This document shows, piece after piece, positions 43,226 to 51,565 of a stretch of DNA of 64,000 nt. Under the pieces are notes generated by a model. The model saw only the letters and a program-made list of their open reading frames with translations. It had not been told where the DNA came from and did not search any database. Every line of letters begins with the position of its first letter. Positions within the stretch are counted from its first letter, which is position 1. The stretch comes from G963422745 sp965214285 (GTDB taxonomy: Bacteria; Actinomycetota; Acidimicrobiia; Acidimicrobiales; Aldehydirespiratoraceae), in contig OZ243946.1 of assembly GCA_965214285.1 (NCBI GenBank), positions 806,001 through 870,000 on the forward strand, read 5' to 3'. Both the position numbers and the translations under genes were made by a program.

Positions 43226-44604
43226 GCCCCTCCTCGCCGCGTCGATCCGGATTCCGGCGCCGCACAACCCTAGCGGCGGCTCTGGGGGCCATCCTGTCGG
43301 GCCTGCTGATGCTGTCGCCCGCCGTGTCGTCCGCCGGATCCCTGGTCGCCCAGGACTCTGCTCAGGACCCCGACTCGGGCGCAGGCTCAGGCTCAGACCC
43401 GGCCGCTGACCCGGTCGCGGACCCGGGCGTGTTCGACGTGCTGCAAGTCAACGGCCTGCTCGACGGCATCGTGGCCGACTCGATAGAGCGGGCGCTGCAG
43501 CGTGCCGCCGCGGATGGCTCACGCGGGCTGGTGCTGCAGGTCGACAGCACCCACGCCGTGATCTCAGACGACCGCCTGGTCGAGCTGGCGCGGGCCATCG
43601 CCGCCTCGGAGGTGCCGGTCTACGCCTGGGTCGGCGCCAACGCCAAGGCCGAGCGGGAGGTCGCCCAGCTGATTGCCGTCACCGACGAGCTGGCAGTCTC
43701 GGTCGGCTCGGTCTTCGGCAACGTCGGCGAGCTGGCGATCCCCGAGGCGCTGCTGATGCCCGCCTTCGTGGCGGCCGTCCCCGTCCTGGCCGACACCACG
43801 GTCGACGAGCAAGGCGTCATCGCCCTGGGCCTCGCCGAGCGCGACTCGCCGACCCTGGCCTTCTTCGTGCTCGACCTGCCCGGATTCTCCAGCGAGGTCG
43901 TGGCCGGCGACGACGGGGCGCAGCGCCGCCCGCTGACCGCCATCCGCTTCTCCAAGCTGTCGCTGCTCGACGGCTGGGTCCACTCCTTTGCCAGCCCCGC
44001 CATGGCCTACCTGCTGTTTCTGGTCGGCGGCGGGCTGCTGATCTTCGAGCTCTACACCGCGGGGGTGGGCATCGCCGGGGTGCTCGGCGCCATCTGCTTC
44101 GTGCTGTCCTGCTTCGGCCTGGCGGGCCTGCCGGTGCGGCCCTGGGCGCTGGCGCTGCTGGTGGTGGCCATGGTCGGCTACGCCATCGACGTGCAGACCG
44201 GCGTCCCCCGGCTCTGGTCGCTGATCGCCACGATCTGCCTCACGGCCGGCTCGCTGTGGCTCTATGAGGGCCTGTCGGTGTCGTGGATCACGCTGAGCGC
44301 GGGCATCGTGGGCCTGGCGCTGGCGATGACCTCGGGCATGCCGTCGATGATCCGCTCGCGCTTCGGCACGCCCACCATCGGCCGGGAATGGATGATCGGC
44401 GCCATCGCCACCGCCGCGGACGACATCGCCAAGGAGGGAGTGGTGATCGTGGACGGCGCGCCGTGGCGGGCGCGGGTCAACCGCACCACGCCGATCGCCG
44501 CCGGCGACCCGGTGCGGGTGGTGGCCATCGAGGGGCTCTACCTGGAGATCGAGCCCGAGACCGGCGGCGCCCGCGACTACCGGGAGATGGGCCGGCGGAA
44601 ATAG
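43201..44604 (+). CDS. NfeD-family membrane protein with ClpP-like N-terminal domain
   Basis: A 467-residue protein. After a signal-like helix (LAAALGAILSGLLMLSPAVS) comes a ClpP/SppA-like domain of about 200 residues (VLQVNGLLDGIVADSIERAL, GLVLQVDSTHAVISDDRLVE, VYAWVG), then five or so membrane helices and a C-terminal NfeD OB-fold (IGREWMIGAIATAA, GVVIVDGAPWRARV, VVAIEGLYLEIEPE). NfeD proteins work with SPFH/stomatin proteins in membrane quality control. The region where the catalytic Ser would be expected reads SVGSVFGNVGELAIP, so activity is uncertain. ATG 43201 overlaps the start of the divergent ATPase gene. Confidence 0.85.
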   Translation: MRRTERDPCPSSPRRSGFRRRTTLAAALGAILSGLLMLSPAVSSAGSLVAQDSAQDPDSGAGSGSDPAADPVADPGVFDVLQVNGLLDGIVADSIERALQRAAADGSRGLVLQVDSTHAVISDDRLVELARAIAASEVPVYAWVGANAKAEREVAQLIAVTDELAVSVGSVFGNVGELAIPEALLMPAFVAAVPVLADTTVDEQGVIALGLAERDSPTLAFFVLDLPGFSSEVVAGDDGAQRRPLTAIRFSKLSLLDGWVHSFASPAMAYLLFLVGGGLLIFELYTAGVGIAGVLGAICFVLSCFGLAGLPVRPWALALLVVAMVGYAIDVQTGVPRLWSLIATICLTAGSLWLYEGLSVSWITLSAGIVGLALAMTSGMPSMIRSRFGTPTIGREWMIGAIATAADDIAKEGVVIVDGAPWRARVNRTTPIAAGDPVRVVAIEGLYLEIEPETGGARDYREMGRRK

Positions 44605-44672
44605 GCCCTTGTCAGCGGCTGCTGGGTCTGATAGTCCGGAGTGCGCATAGCGCCCCGAGAAAAGCGCCCGAG

Positions 44673-44954
44673 ATGAGACACCCTCGCAGCTACGACGATG
44701 CCGGCCCGGCGGGCAAGTCCCGAGAGTGGCAGATCCGCGCGGCCTGCCGCGGCCCGCAGGCGGTCGTGTTCTTCCCGCCGTCGCTGGGGGAGCGGCGCGA
44801 CGAGAAGAGCTTCCGCGAGGCGCGGGCCAAGGCGATCTGCGCCGAGTGCCCGGTGGTCGAGGAGTGCCTCGCCTACGCCTTGGCGATCCGCGAGCAGCAC
44901 GGCATCTGGGGCGGCCTCAGCGAGATCGAGCGCCGCGCCCTGAGCCACGTCTGA
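44673..44954 (+). CDS. WhiB-family iron-sulfur transcription factor
   Basis: A 93-residue actinobacterial regulator. The four [4Fe-4S] ligands are Cys25, Cys56, Cys59 and Cys65 (C-x30-C-x2-C-x5-C) and the G-I-W-G-G turn follows in GIWGGLSEIERR. WhiB proteins bind the primary sigma factor and respond to redox or nitric oxide. ATG 44673 is in a frame open upstream, but only this part is WhiB-like. Position beside the ATPase pair mirrors whiB4 in mycobacteria. A 55-bp tandem repeat begins at its stop codon. Confidence 0.93.
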   Translation: MRHPRSYDDAGPAGKSREWQIRAACRGPQAVVFFPPSLGERRDEKSFREARAKAICAECPVVEECLAYALAIREQHGIWGGLSEIERRALSHV

Positions 44955-45115
44955 GCCGCCGTGCTCGTTCGGGCGGGTGCGGGAGACGCCGCGCCTCTGA
45001 TGCGTCTGAGCGGCCGTGTCTGTTCGGGCGGGTGCGGGAGACGCCGCGCCTCTGAGGCGTCTGAGCGGCCGTGTCTGTTCGGGCGGGTGCGGGAGACGCC
45101 GCGCCTCTGAGGCCG
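44951..45115. repeat. 55-bp tandem repeat, three copies, starting at the whiB stop codon
   Basis: Units begin CTGAGC at 44951, 45006 and 45061; the first includes the whiB TGA (44952-44954). Each carries GGGCGGGTGCGGGAGACGCC. The segments AGACGCC and GGCGTCT across unit junctions form hairpins, so the array could serve as a repeated terminator between whiB and the convergent selB. Confidence 0.93.
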
Positions 45116-45149
45116 CGATGCCGCGGTCCGCGGCGCAGAGCCTGCCCTC

Positions 45150-46868
45150 TCAGATCTCGGGCAGCCTGGGGCCGGCGATCCGCAGGTCGCCGCGGCGGCG
45201 GGTGACGCCGCTCGCGTCCAGGCGGTTCATCAGCGGTATGGCGAACTTGCGGGTGGTGCCCCAGGCGTCTCGGGCCTCGGCGACGGTGATCCCGTCGGGC
45301 TTGTCGGCCAGCAGCCGCGCCACCACCGCAGCCGCCTGGTCCAGCGCCGTCGCCGCGAAGTAGATGCCGCTTTCCTCCACCAGCTCGCCGCGGCGCACCA
45401 GCTCGCGCAGCTCCTGGCGGTCCACGCCGTCGGGCTCGGGCGGAGCGAACGGCTCGGCGGCCAGCCTGGCCGCGAAGTCGTGCCCGGCCACCGGGTCCAC
45501 GCCGCCTTCGGTGCGCGCCTGGCCGCCCTGGATCTCGATGTCGGTCATCGACTGCAGGACCGCCCGCTCGAAGTCGCCGAGCAGCGCTGTGGAGAGGCCC
45601 AGCGGCCCGGCCTGATCCAGCCGGCCGCGCAGCTCCGCAGTCACCTGATCCAGCTCGGCCGGGTCCACGGCCCAGCGGCCCACGTCGGGCGGTCGCTTCT
45701 CGCCGGTGAGCCGCTCCAGCAGATCCACGTCCACCCGTCGCCGTTCGGCCACGATCCGCTCCACGCTGCGGTCCGGGGCGGCCTTGGACGCGGCCAGCAC
45801 CGGGTCCGCGTCGAGCAGCTCGCCGCCGCCGATGGTGACCTGCTGGCCCGATTCGCGCAGCACGAACCTGTCGCCCATCACCAACGGCAGCCTCACCGGC
45901 AGGTGCAGGCGCACGAACCCCGTGCCGCCCGGCTCGATGGCGTCGGGGCCGAGCACCCGAAGCCGCACCGGGAACTCGCCCGAGCCGATGTAGGCCACAT
46001 AGGCGCCGCGGCGGGTCACCCGATGGGCGAGGCCGGCCAGCACGTCGAGCGAGGCGTCCACCCGGTCGGTCAGGTGCCACTGCTCGCGGCGCACCAGCAC
46101 CTGGCCGCGGCCCACCGAGTCGTGGCCCACGCCGGTGAGGTTGGCGGCCACCCGGTTGCCGGGGCCGACCTTGGTGCGCTGGTCGTACTGGCTCTGCAGC
46201 GCACGGACCCGCACCGGCCGGTCCTCGGGCAGCACGCTGAGCTGGTCGTCGACTCGGATCGTGCCGCCTGCGAGCGTGCCGGTGACCACGGTGCCTGCGC
46301 CGCGGGCCGCGAACGCCCGGTCGATCCACAGCCTCGGGCGGCGCAGGTCGGGCGAGCGGGGCGTCTGCTCGCAGAGGTCGTCGAGGCCGGCGGCGAGGTC
46401 GTCGAGGCCGAGGCCTTCCACGGCGTCCACGGCGACGACCGGGGCGTCGGCCAGGAAGGTGCCGCTCACGCAGTCGGCGATGTCGAGGCAGGCCAGCTCG
46501 ATCAGCTCGTCGTCGGCCTGGCCGATCTTGGTCAGCGCGATCAGCCCGTGGCGGATGCCGAGCAGGGTGAGGATGCGCAGGTGCTCCTCGCTCTGGGGCT
46601 TCCAGCCCTCGGTGGCGTCGACGACGAACATGGCGGCGTCCACCCCGCCGACGCCTGCGAGCATGTTCTTCAGAAAGCGCACGTGGCCGGGCACGTCGAT
46701 GAACGAGATGCCTCGCCCCGACGGCAGCCGGGTGCCGGCGAAGCCCAGGTCGATGGTCAGGCCGCGGGCCTTTTCTTCTTCGAGACGGTCCGGGTCGGTG
46801 CCGGTGAGCGCTTTCACCAGGGTCGACTTGCCGTGGTCGACGTGCCCCGCGGTGGCCACGACGTGCAT
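45150..46868 (-). CDS. selB: Selenocysteine-specific elongation factor SelB
   Basis: A 572-residue translational GTPase that carries Sec-tRNA to UGA codons marked by a SECIS hairpin. G1 is GHVDHGKST near residue 8, the switch region ARGLTIDLGF follows, G3 is DVPGH near 58, and ALTKIGQADD stands in the G4 position, where TKxG replaces the more usual NKxD form. Domains II and III (RAFAARGAGTVVTGTLAGGT) are followed by winged-helix units at the C-terminus (DAWGTTRKFAIPLMNRLDAS) that bind SECIS. It sits 267 bases downstream of selA on the same strand. It matches the in-frame TGA of the AhpD-like gene at 26582. Confidence 0.95.
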   Translation of the reverse strand: MHVVATAGHVDHGKSTLVKALTGTDPDRLEEEKARGLTIDLGFAGTRLPSGRGISFIDVPGHVRFLKNMLAGVGGVDAAMFVVDATEGWKPQSEEHLRILTLLGIRHGLIALTKIGQADDELIELACLDIADCVSGTFLADAPVVAVDAVEGLGLDDLAAGLDDLCEQTPRSPDLRRPRLWIDRAFAARGAGTVVTGTLAGGTIRVDDQLSVLPEDRPVRVRALQSQYDQRTKVGPGNRVAANLTGVGHDSVGRGQVLVRREQWHLTDRVDASLDVLAGLAHRVTRRGAYVAYIGSGEFPVRLRVLGPDAIEPGGTGFVRLHLPVRLPLVMGDRFVLRESGQQVTIGGGELLDADPVLAASKAAPDRSVERIVAERRRVDVDLLERLTGEKRPPDVGRWAVDPAELDQVTAELRGRLDQAGPLGLSTALLGDFERAVLQSMTDIEIQGGQARTEGGVDPVAGHDFAARLAAEPFAPPEPDGVDRQELRELVRRGELVEESGIYFAATALDQAAAVVARLLADKPDGITVAEARDAWGTTRKFAIPLMNRLDASGVTRRRGDLRIAGPRLPEI

Positions 46869-46912
46869 CGGCGCTCAGCTCAGCCGCGGCTCTCGGCGGC
46901 TCGGCCTGGCGC

Positions 46913-47160
46913 AGCCTGGCCTTGCGCGGTTCGGCTCTGCCAGCCTCGCTCCAGCCCCGGCCTGCTCGGTCGTGCCGCAGCCCTGCATCGGCTCAGGCCG
47001 GCCTGGCCTGGCGCGGTTCGGCTGTGGCCGGGTCTGTTCGGCCTTGCCGCAGCCCTGCATCGGTTCAGGCCGGCTCGGCGAGCGCGGTTCGGCTGTGGCC
47101 GGGTCTGCTCGGTCGTGCCGCAGCCCTGCATCGGTTCAGGCCGGCTCGGCGAGCGCGGCC
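46913..47160. repeat. 72-bp tandem repeat, about three copies, including the selA stop codon
   Basis: GCATCGGTTCAGGCCGGCTC occurs at 47057 and 47129, and a diverged GCATCGGCTCAGGCCGGCCT at 46985: period 72. The unit at 47129 is the genuine selA end (minus strand TGA at 47136-47138, encoding AEPA-stop); the others fill the selA-selB gap. A further diverged partial copy begins near 46913. Confidence 0.92.
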
Positions 47161-48419
47161 GCGATCTCGTCGTCGTCGTCGGGGTGAACGGTGCGCAGGT
47201 CGATCAGCGTGCGGTCCTCGGCCACGCGGGCCACGATCGGGCGCTGCCGTCCGCGCAGCTCGGCACGGCGGTCGCCGTCCACGGCGAGGCCTGCTGAGGG
47301 GATCTCGACGCCGGGCAGCGTGCCGCCACCGGGTGTGGAGCTCATGTCGGCCGTCTCGGCGGATCTGCCGGCTGCGGCGATGACCTGTGCCCGCTGCCGC
47401 AGTTCGTCGACGCTGGCGCATGCCATCCGCCAGAACGGGATCGCCATGCCGTCGCCGTTGAGGTAGGCCAGGGCGGTCGCCTGCAGAGCGCCGAGCACCA
47501 GCGAGCCGGGTCGCAGCGCCCGAGCCAGAGGATGACGGGCGCAGCGCTCGACCAGCTCGGCGTCGCCGGCGATGATGCCGGCCTGAGGCCCGCCGAGGAG
47601 CTTGTCGCCCGAGAACGTGACCAGCCGGGCGCCGGCTTCGAGGGTCTGGCGGGCGGCGGGCTCGCCTTCCAGCCAGCCCGGCGGGCCGCCGTCGAGCCAT
47701 CCGCAGCGGGAGTCGAGCAGCCCCGAGCCGATGTCGGCGACCAGCGGCGGCCCGAGGTCGGCCAGCTCAGCGGTGCGGGGGGCCTCGGTGAAGCCGACGA
47801 TGCGGTAGTTCGACTGGTGGACCCGCAGGATCAGCGCCGCATCGCAGGCCGGGTCTGCCACGGCGGCGGTGTAGTCGGAGCGGCGGGTGCGGTTGGTGGT
47901 GCCCACCTCCACCAGGCGGGCGCCGGATCGGCTCATCACCTCAGGCACCCGGAAGCCGCCGCCGATCTCCACCAGCTCGCCGCGCGACACGACCACATCG
48001 CGCCCCTCGGCCAGAGCCGCCAGCACCAGCAGCACCGCTCCCGCGCAGTTGTTGACCACGATGGCGGCCTCGGCGCTGGAGGCCTTGGCGATCAGGTCCG
48101 CCGCGGTTGCCATCCGCGAGCCTCGCTCGCCGGTGACGAGGTCGTATTCGAGGTTGGTGTAGCCCTCCGGCTGCTCCACGCCCAGCGGCGCCCGCCCCAG
48201 GTTGGTGTGCAACAAGGTGCCGGTGCCGTTGATCACCGGGCGCAGCAGGCGCCGTGCCATGGCGTCCGCCAGGCTCTGGGCGTCGCCGGGATTGCCCGCG
48301 GCGATGGCGGCGCGGGCCGCTTCCACGTGCATGGCCTGCGGCAGCCCGGTGCCGCTGATCGAACGGGCCAGCCTGTCGACGGAAGGAGGACGATCGCTTG
48401 GCTGTTGAATCACAGCCAT
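47136..48419 (-). CDS. selA: L-seryl-tRNA(Sec) selenium transferase SelA
   Basis: A 427-residue PLP enzyme that converts Ser-tRNA(Sec) to Sec-tRNA(Sec) with selenophosphate. Family motifs include INGTGTLLHTNLGRAPL, TNLEYDLVTGERGSR, VNNCAGAVLLVL, VRELVEIGGGFR-like VSRGELVEIGGGFRVPEVM and the PLP lysine in FSGDKLLGGPQAG. The length is normal and no disruption is seen. ATG 48419 is the start. selD and the Sec tRNA are not in the window. Confidence 0.95.
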   Translation of the reverse strand: MAVIQQPSDRPPSVDRLARSISGTGLPQAMHVEAARAAIAAGNPGDAQSLADAMARRLLRPVINGTGTLLHTNLGRAPLGVEQPEGYTNLEYDLVTGERGSRMATAADLIAKASSAEAAIVVNNCAGAVLLVLAALAEGRDVVVSRGELVEIGGGFRVPEVMSRSGARLVEVGTTNRTRRSDYTAAVADPACDAALILRVHQSNYRIVGFTEAPRTAELADLGPPLVADIGSGLLDSRCGWLDGGPPGWLEGEPAARQTLEAGARLVTFSGDKLLGGPQAGIIAGDAELVERCARHPLARALRPGSLVLGALQATALAYLNGDGMAIPFWRMACASVDELRQRAQVIAAAGRSAETADMSSTPGGGTLPGVEIPSAGLAVDGDRRAELRGRQRPIVARVAEDRTLIDLRTVHPDDDDEIAAALAEPA

Positions 48420-48534
48420 CTGAGCGCCCGCCCCGGCTCAAGCGCTGTCGGTCGCTGCTCGACCGGCTCTGGGGAATCGCTTGCTGTGTCCACGGTGCGC
48501 CTCCAGTGAGGATGCCTGCCGCAGGTGGCTGCGG

Positions 48535-49326
48535 TCACGGTCGATCTGATCGCTCCGGCGGGTCTGTGACGACCCGAGCGTTCGTGGCTCGGCCGGTGCC
48601 GATGCCCACCGCCTCAGGATCGATCTCGATGCCGACCCATTCGCGGCCTGTCTCAGCAGCGGCCACCATGGTGGTGCCAGAACCGGCGAACGGGTCCAGC
48701 ACAGCGTTCCCGTCAAGCGACGACGACTTTAGGATTCTGCGCAGCAGCGCCACTGGACGCTGTGTCGGGAAGTCGACTCGCTCGCTGTCCGACAGCGAGA
48801 ACTCGACCAAGGGGCCGTCCTTCGCCCACGCGGTCCAGTTCCGATAGGCGGAGGGCGAGAGCGGAGCCCCGTTCATCTTCACCAGGTGGTCGTCGCGTGC
48901 GTACTGGTAGATCGTGTCGTGCCTGTGGAGAAAGCCCGTTCTGGAGTCGTCTGCCCTGTACCGGCGGAAGAACTCCTCTCTGAACCGATCTCGCCCGAAC
49001 AGCCCGTCGAGCATGATCCGCAGGTAGTGGCTCATCGCCGGGTCGCAGTGCAGGTACAGCGCCCCGTCGGGAGTCAGGAGCCGCTTCATCTCTGCTAGCC
49101 GCGGGGCCATGAAGGCCAGGTAGGCACGGTCGGCCTCGTCGGAGGCCACGCTGAGGACAGGTCGCAGGCTCGCCGGCACGTCGCTCTCGGCGCTGGGCGT
49201 TGGCAGGTCGTCACGGGACGGCGGGTCGGCGTAGATCAGATCGAAGGTCTCGGAGTTCAGGCCGCGCAGCACATCCAGGCAGTCGGCTGCGTAGAGGGTC
49301 GATGGCTGCCAGTTCCGCTCGGTCAC
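48535..49326 (-). CDS. DNA methyltransferase (amino-group, beta-class order), orphan
   Basis: A 263-residue DNA methyltransferase. The catalytic motif IV region is LIYADPPSRDD near residue 30 and the AdoMet-binding motif I is LDPFAGSGTTMVAAAETGRE near 215, so IV precedes I as in beta-class adenine-N6 or cytosine-N4 enzymes. The residue after DPP is normally Phe, Tyr or Trp and is Ser here, which may alter or abolish catalysis. FPTQRPVALLRRIL matches the usual KP...LLERII helix. No restriction enzyme gene is adjacent. The first bases of the gene and its leader are duplicated at 50587-50690. Confidence 0.85.
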   Translation of the reverse strand: MTERNWQPSTLYAADCLDVLRGLNSETFDLIYADPPSRDDLPTPSAESDVPASLRPVLSVASDEADRAYLAFMAPRLAEMKRLLTPDGALYLHCDPAMSHYLRIMLDGLFGRDRFREEFFRRYRADDSRTGFLHRHDTIYQYARDDHLVKMNGAPLSPSAYRNWTAWAKDGPLVEFSLSDSERVDFPTQRPVALLRRILKSSSLDGNAVLDPFAGSGTTMVAAAETGREWVGIEIDPEAVGIGTGRATNARVVTDPPERSDRP

Positions 49327-49405
49327 CGCGGCTCGCCCCGGTCGGTCAGCACGATCCTGCGGTTCAAGATGCCCTCCACCCCATGTCGCCCGAGGCTAAT
49401 GCTCC
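49318..49405. repeat. Methyltransferase 5' end and leader, direct repeat copy A
   Basis: CGCTCGGTCACCGCGGCTCG, then GATCCTGCGG, then CCATGTCGCCCGAGGCTA. Copy B at 50587-50690 carries the same three blocks with a small insertion. The NYN gene lies between the two copies. Confidence 0.8.
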
Positions 49406-49452
49406 ACCGAGCCTTCCTGCCCAGACGGCGGGGCGGTGGGTGGCGGGGTGGG

Positions 49453-50421
49453 TCAGAGCTCGAACAGCACCGATGCCGCTGAGAGCACCGATGAGGCGAC
49501 GACCACGACGGCGAAGACCGCCGATGTGCGTCTTCGCGACCGGCTGCGGCGCTGCTGGGCGGCGAAGTCCTGGATGAGCCATGCGGTGAATGCCCGGTAG
49601 AGGGAGCCTTCCTTGGCCCTGGGGTTGTGGTGGGGGAGTTCCAGATCGGGGGCCTCCGTCTGTGCCCACATGACGGCGAGCAGCGCAGCACCTGCCGCGA
49701 GCAGCCCGGCGTTCACCCACGCAGCGGGGCCGATGCCGTTGACTGCCGCGGCGACGGTGAACAGCACCGCCGTGAGCGTCCACAGATGCAAGGGCGCCCA
49801 CGGCGCGGTGTCCGCCGAAGGCTGCCTGCCGGCGATTCGTGCCCGCGTCTCCGTGTAGAGGGCTCTCGCTGCTGCCAGGTTGGCTCGGTCATGCTTGCCC
49901 CCGACTCGGGGCGGTTGTTCGCGGGCGGGCGGCCTCGCTTCGGGGCTTCCCCATGGCAGAGCCTTGATTTCGCTGGCCAAGTTCCCCAGCTTCTGCGCCA
50001 GCGCATCCTCTCGCGACACGACCGTCACGTGGACACCGTCGGTGATGAGGTCCCTCACGATTCCGACGAACTCCTCATCCCCGGAAGCCACGAACACCCC
50101 TCGCCGGAAGCTGTCCTTGACCCCGTGTCGGCGCTGGCGCAGCTCCAGGACAAGCCTTCGATCGGCGCCGTCCTTGCCTCTGCGCCATACATGCTCAGGA
50201 CCCTGCCAGGCCTGCTGAACCTCCGGTTTCGGCTGGAAGCTCCAGCCGACCACAACCGTGTCGCCTGTTTCGACGAACCTCTCGTAGACCGCTGCGCAGC
50301 GGGCCACGTCTTCGGGCTGGATGGGGTCGACATCGCCCAGCAGGTTCTCGATGTCGACCACGTGCAGCGCACGGTTGTCGAACCCGAGGGCGTCGAGAGC
50401 GCTGTCGTCGAACTCAACCAT
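49453..50421 (-). CDS. NYN-domain (PIN-like nuclease fold) protein with C-terminal membrane helices
   Basis: A 322-residue protein. The N-terminal half is NYN-like: HVVDIENLLGD supplies the first acidic active-site residue, and GVFVASGDEEFVGIVRDLIT with VTVVSREDALAQ gives the later acidic and Rossmann strands. NYN proteins are RNA nucleases. After a Pro-rich hinge (about residues 160-185) come two hydrophobic hairpin helices (LWTLTAVLFTVAAAV, WVNAGLLAAGAALLAV) and a third at the extreme end. A membrane-tethered NYN is unusual. ATG 50421 is used; the frame extends upstream but is Arg-rich noise. It is flanked by direct copies of the methyltransferase leader. Confidence 0.8.
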   Translation of the reverse strand: MVEFDDSALDALGFDNRALHVVDIENLLGDVDPIQPEDVARCAAVYERFVETGDTVVVGWSFQPKPEVQQAWQGPEHVWRRGKDGADRRLVLELRQRRHGVKDSFRRGVFVASGDEEFVGIVRDLITDGVHVTVVSREDALAQKLGNLASEIKALPWGSPEARPPAREQPPRVGGKHDRANLAAARALYTETRARIAGRQPSADTAPWAPLHLWTLTAVLFTVAAAVNGIGPAAWVNAGLLAAGAALLAVMWAQTEAPDLELPHHNPRAKEGSLYRAFTAWLIQDFAAQQRRSRSRRRTSAVFAVVVVASSVLSAASVLFEL

Positions 50422-50971
50422 GGTCAGCCGTCGCTGTGTGGGCGCCGATGTGCGCAGACGACGATGCAGACGCGGCAGACGAGGCTGACGATGGCTTAGG
50501 CGACGCCGCAGACGACGCGGGCGACGACGCATGCCGGGACAGCCAGTCGATTCGGACCCTGCACCGCCCCGGACATCCGGCGTAGCGCTCGGTCACCGCG
50601 GCTCGCCTCTTTCACTCGGCATGATCCTGCGGGCCACGCCGTCCCCCAAGCCGTGCCTCCAACGCCATGTCGCCTGAGACTAGCCGGCGTCGGGAGATGC
50701 TGCCAGGCGACCAGAGGGCGGGCGTCGGCATCTGCCCCGGCCTGGCGGGTGTCGGCATGGCTCAGGACGGCGTGGCGGCGGCTTGGGTCCGTCCCGGCCC
50801 CGGCCCGGCGGCGTGGTGGTCAGCGTGGGTTCGGCGAGAAGCGGGGGTATCGGCGTGGACCCGGCGAGCAGCGGGTGTCGGTGTGGGCTGGGTCGGCAGG
50901 GTGGCGGGTGACGGGTGACGGCATCTGCCCCGGCCCGGCCCGGCGTGGCGGCGAGCACCTACGATGGCGGC
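50422..50971. other. Gene-free region holding the duplicated methyltransferase leader
   Basis: Between the NYN gene and fxsA. It contains the second leader copy (50587-50690), whose minus-strand start reads MTERYAGC, a dead-end of 60 codons. From 50700 to 50960 is low-complexity G/C-rich sequence with loosely repeated GGTGTCGG and CCCGGC blocks. No convincing gene seen. Confidence 0.6.
50587..50690. repeat. Methyltransferase 5' end and leader, direct repeat copy B
   Basis: The first 22 bases, including MTER codons on the minus strand, are identical to copy A at 49318; GATCCTGCGG and CCATGTCGCC follow with a few substitutions and an insertion. Confidence 0.8.
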
Positions 50972-51565
50972 GTGTTCGGCATCGTGCTGCTGCTGTTCCT
51001 GATCCTGCCGATCCTGGAGATCCTCATCATCATCCAGGTCGGCCAGGCGGTGGGGGGCTACGAGGCGGTCGGGCTGATGATCCTGATCAGCCTGGTCGGC
51101 GCTTGGATGGTGCGCCGGGAGGGGCTCGGGCTGATCCGGGGGATCCGGAGCCGGCTGGAGGAGGGCGCGCTGCCGACCAGGGAGTTGGTGGACGGCGTGC
51201 TGGTGGCGATCGCCGGGGCGCTGCTGCTCACGCCGGGTTTTTTGACCGACGGAATCGGGCTGCTCCTGCTCTTCCTGCCGACACGTGCGCTGGTGCGTAC
51301 GGTGCTGATCCGCCGCTTCCGCCTGCGTATGGAGGCCAGCCTTGGGGTGCCGATGGACGGGAGCGCTTCCGGCCCCATGGGTCCCGCCGGCCCTGGTCCG
51401 ATGGGACGCAGAGGCCCTGGTCCGATGGGCGGCGGCGGACCCGTGATCGACGTCGGCGAGGCCCGCTACCGGCCCTCCGACGACGACCCCGGCCCCGGTG
51501 CCGGCCCTGGCCCCGACCCTGGCTCCGATCCTGGCCCCGATCCGGAGATTTCTCCAGGTCGCTGA
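50972..51565 (+). CDS. fxsA: FxsA-family membrane protein
   Basis: A 197-residue protein with the FxsA fold: LLLFLILPILEILIIIQVGQ, then GAWMVRREGLGLIRGIRSRL, GVLVAIAGALLLTPGFLTDG and LLLFLPTRALVRTVLIRR, giving about three to four helices with the conserved GF(L)TD turn. FxsA affects phage exclusion in E. coli when overexpressed; its normal role is unclear. Beyond residue about 130 is a Gly/Pro/Met-rich tail (PMGPAGPGPMGRRGPGPMGG) and an Asp/Pro tail, both low-complexity. GTG 50972 starts the fold; no strong ribosome site is visible. Confidence 0.88.
   Translation: MFGIVLLLFLILPILEILIIIQVGQAVGGYEAVGLMILISLVGAWMVRREGLGLIRGIRSRLEEGALPTRELVDGVLVAIAGALLLTPGFLTDGIGLLLLFLPTRALVRTVLIRRFRLRMEASLGVPMDGSASGPMGPAGPGPMGRRGPGPMGGGGPVIDVGEARYRPSDDDPGPGAGPGPDPGSDPGPDPEISPGR

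Noticed and set aside
48420..48534. Sec tRNA between selA and the methyltransferase
   Set aside because: No acceptor/T-arm pattern and no TTCAAA anticodon loop on either strand.
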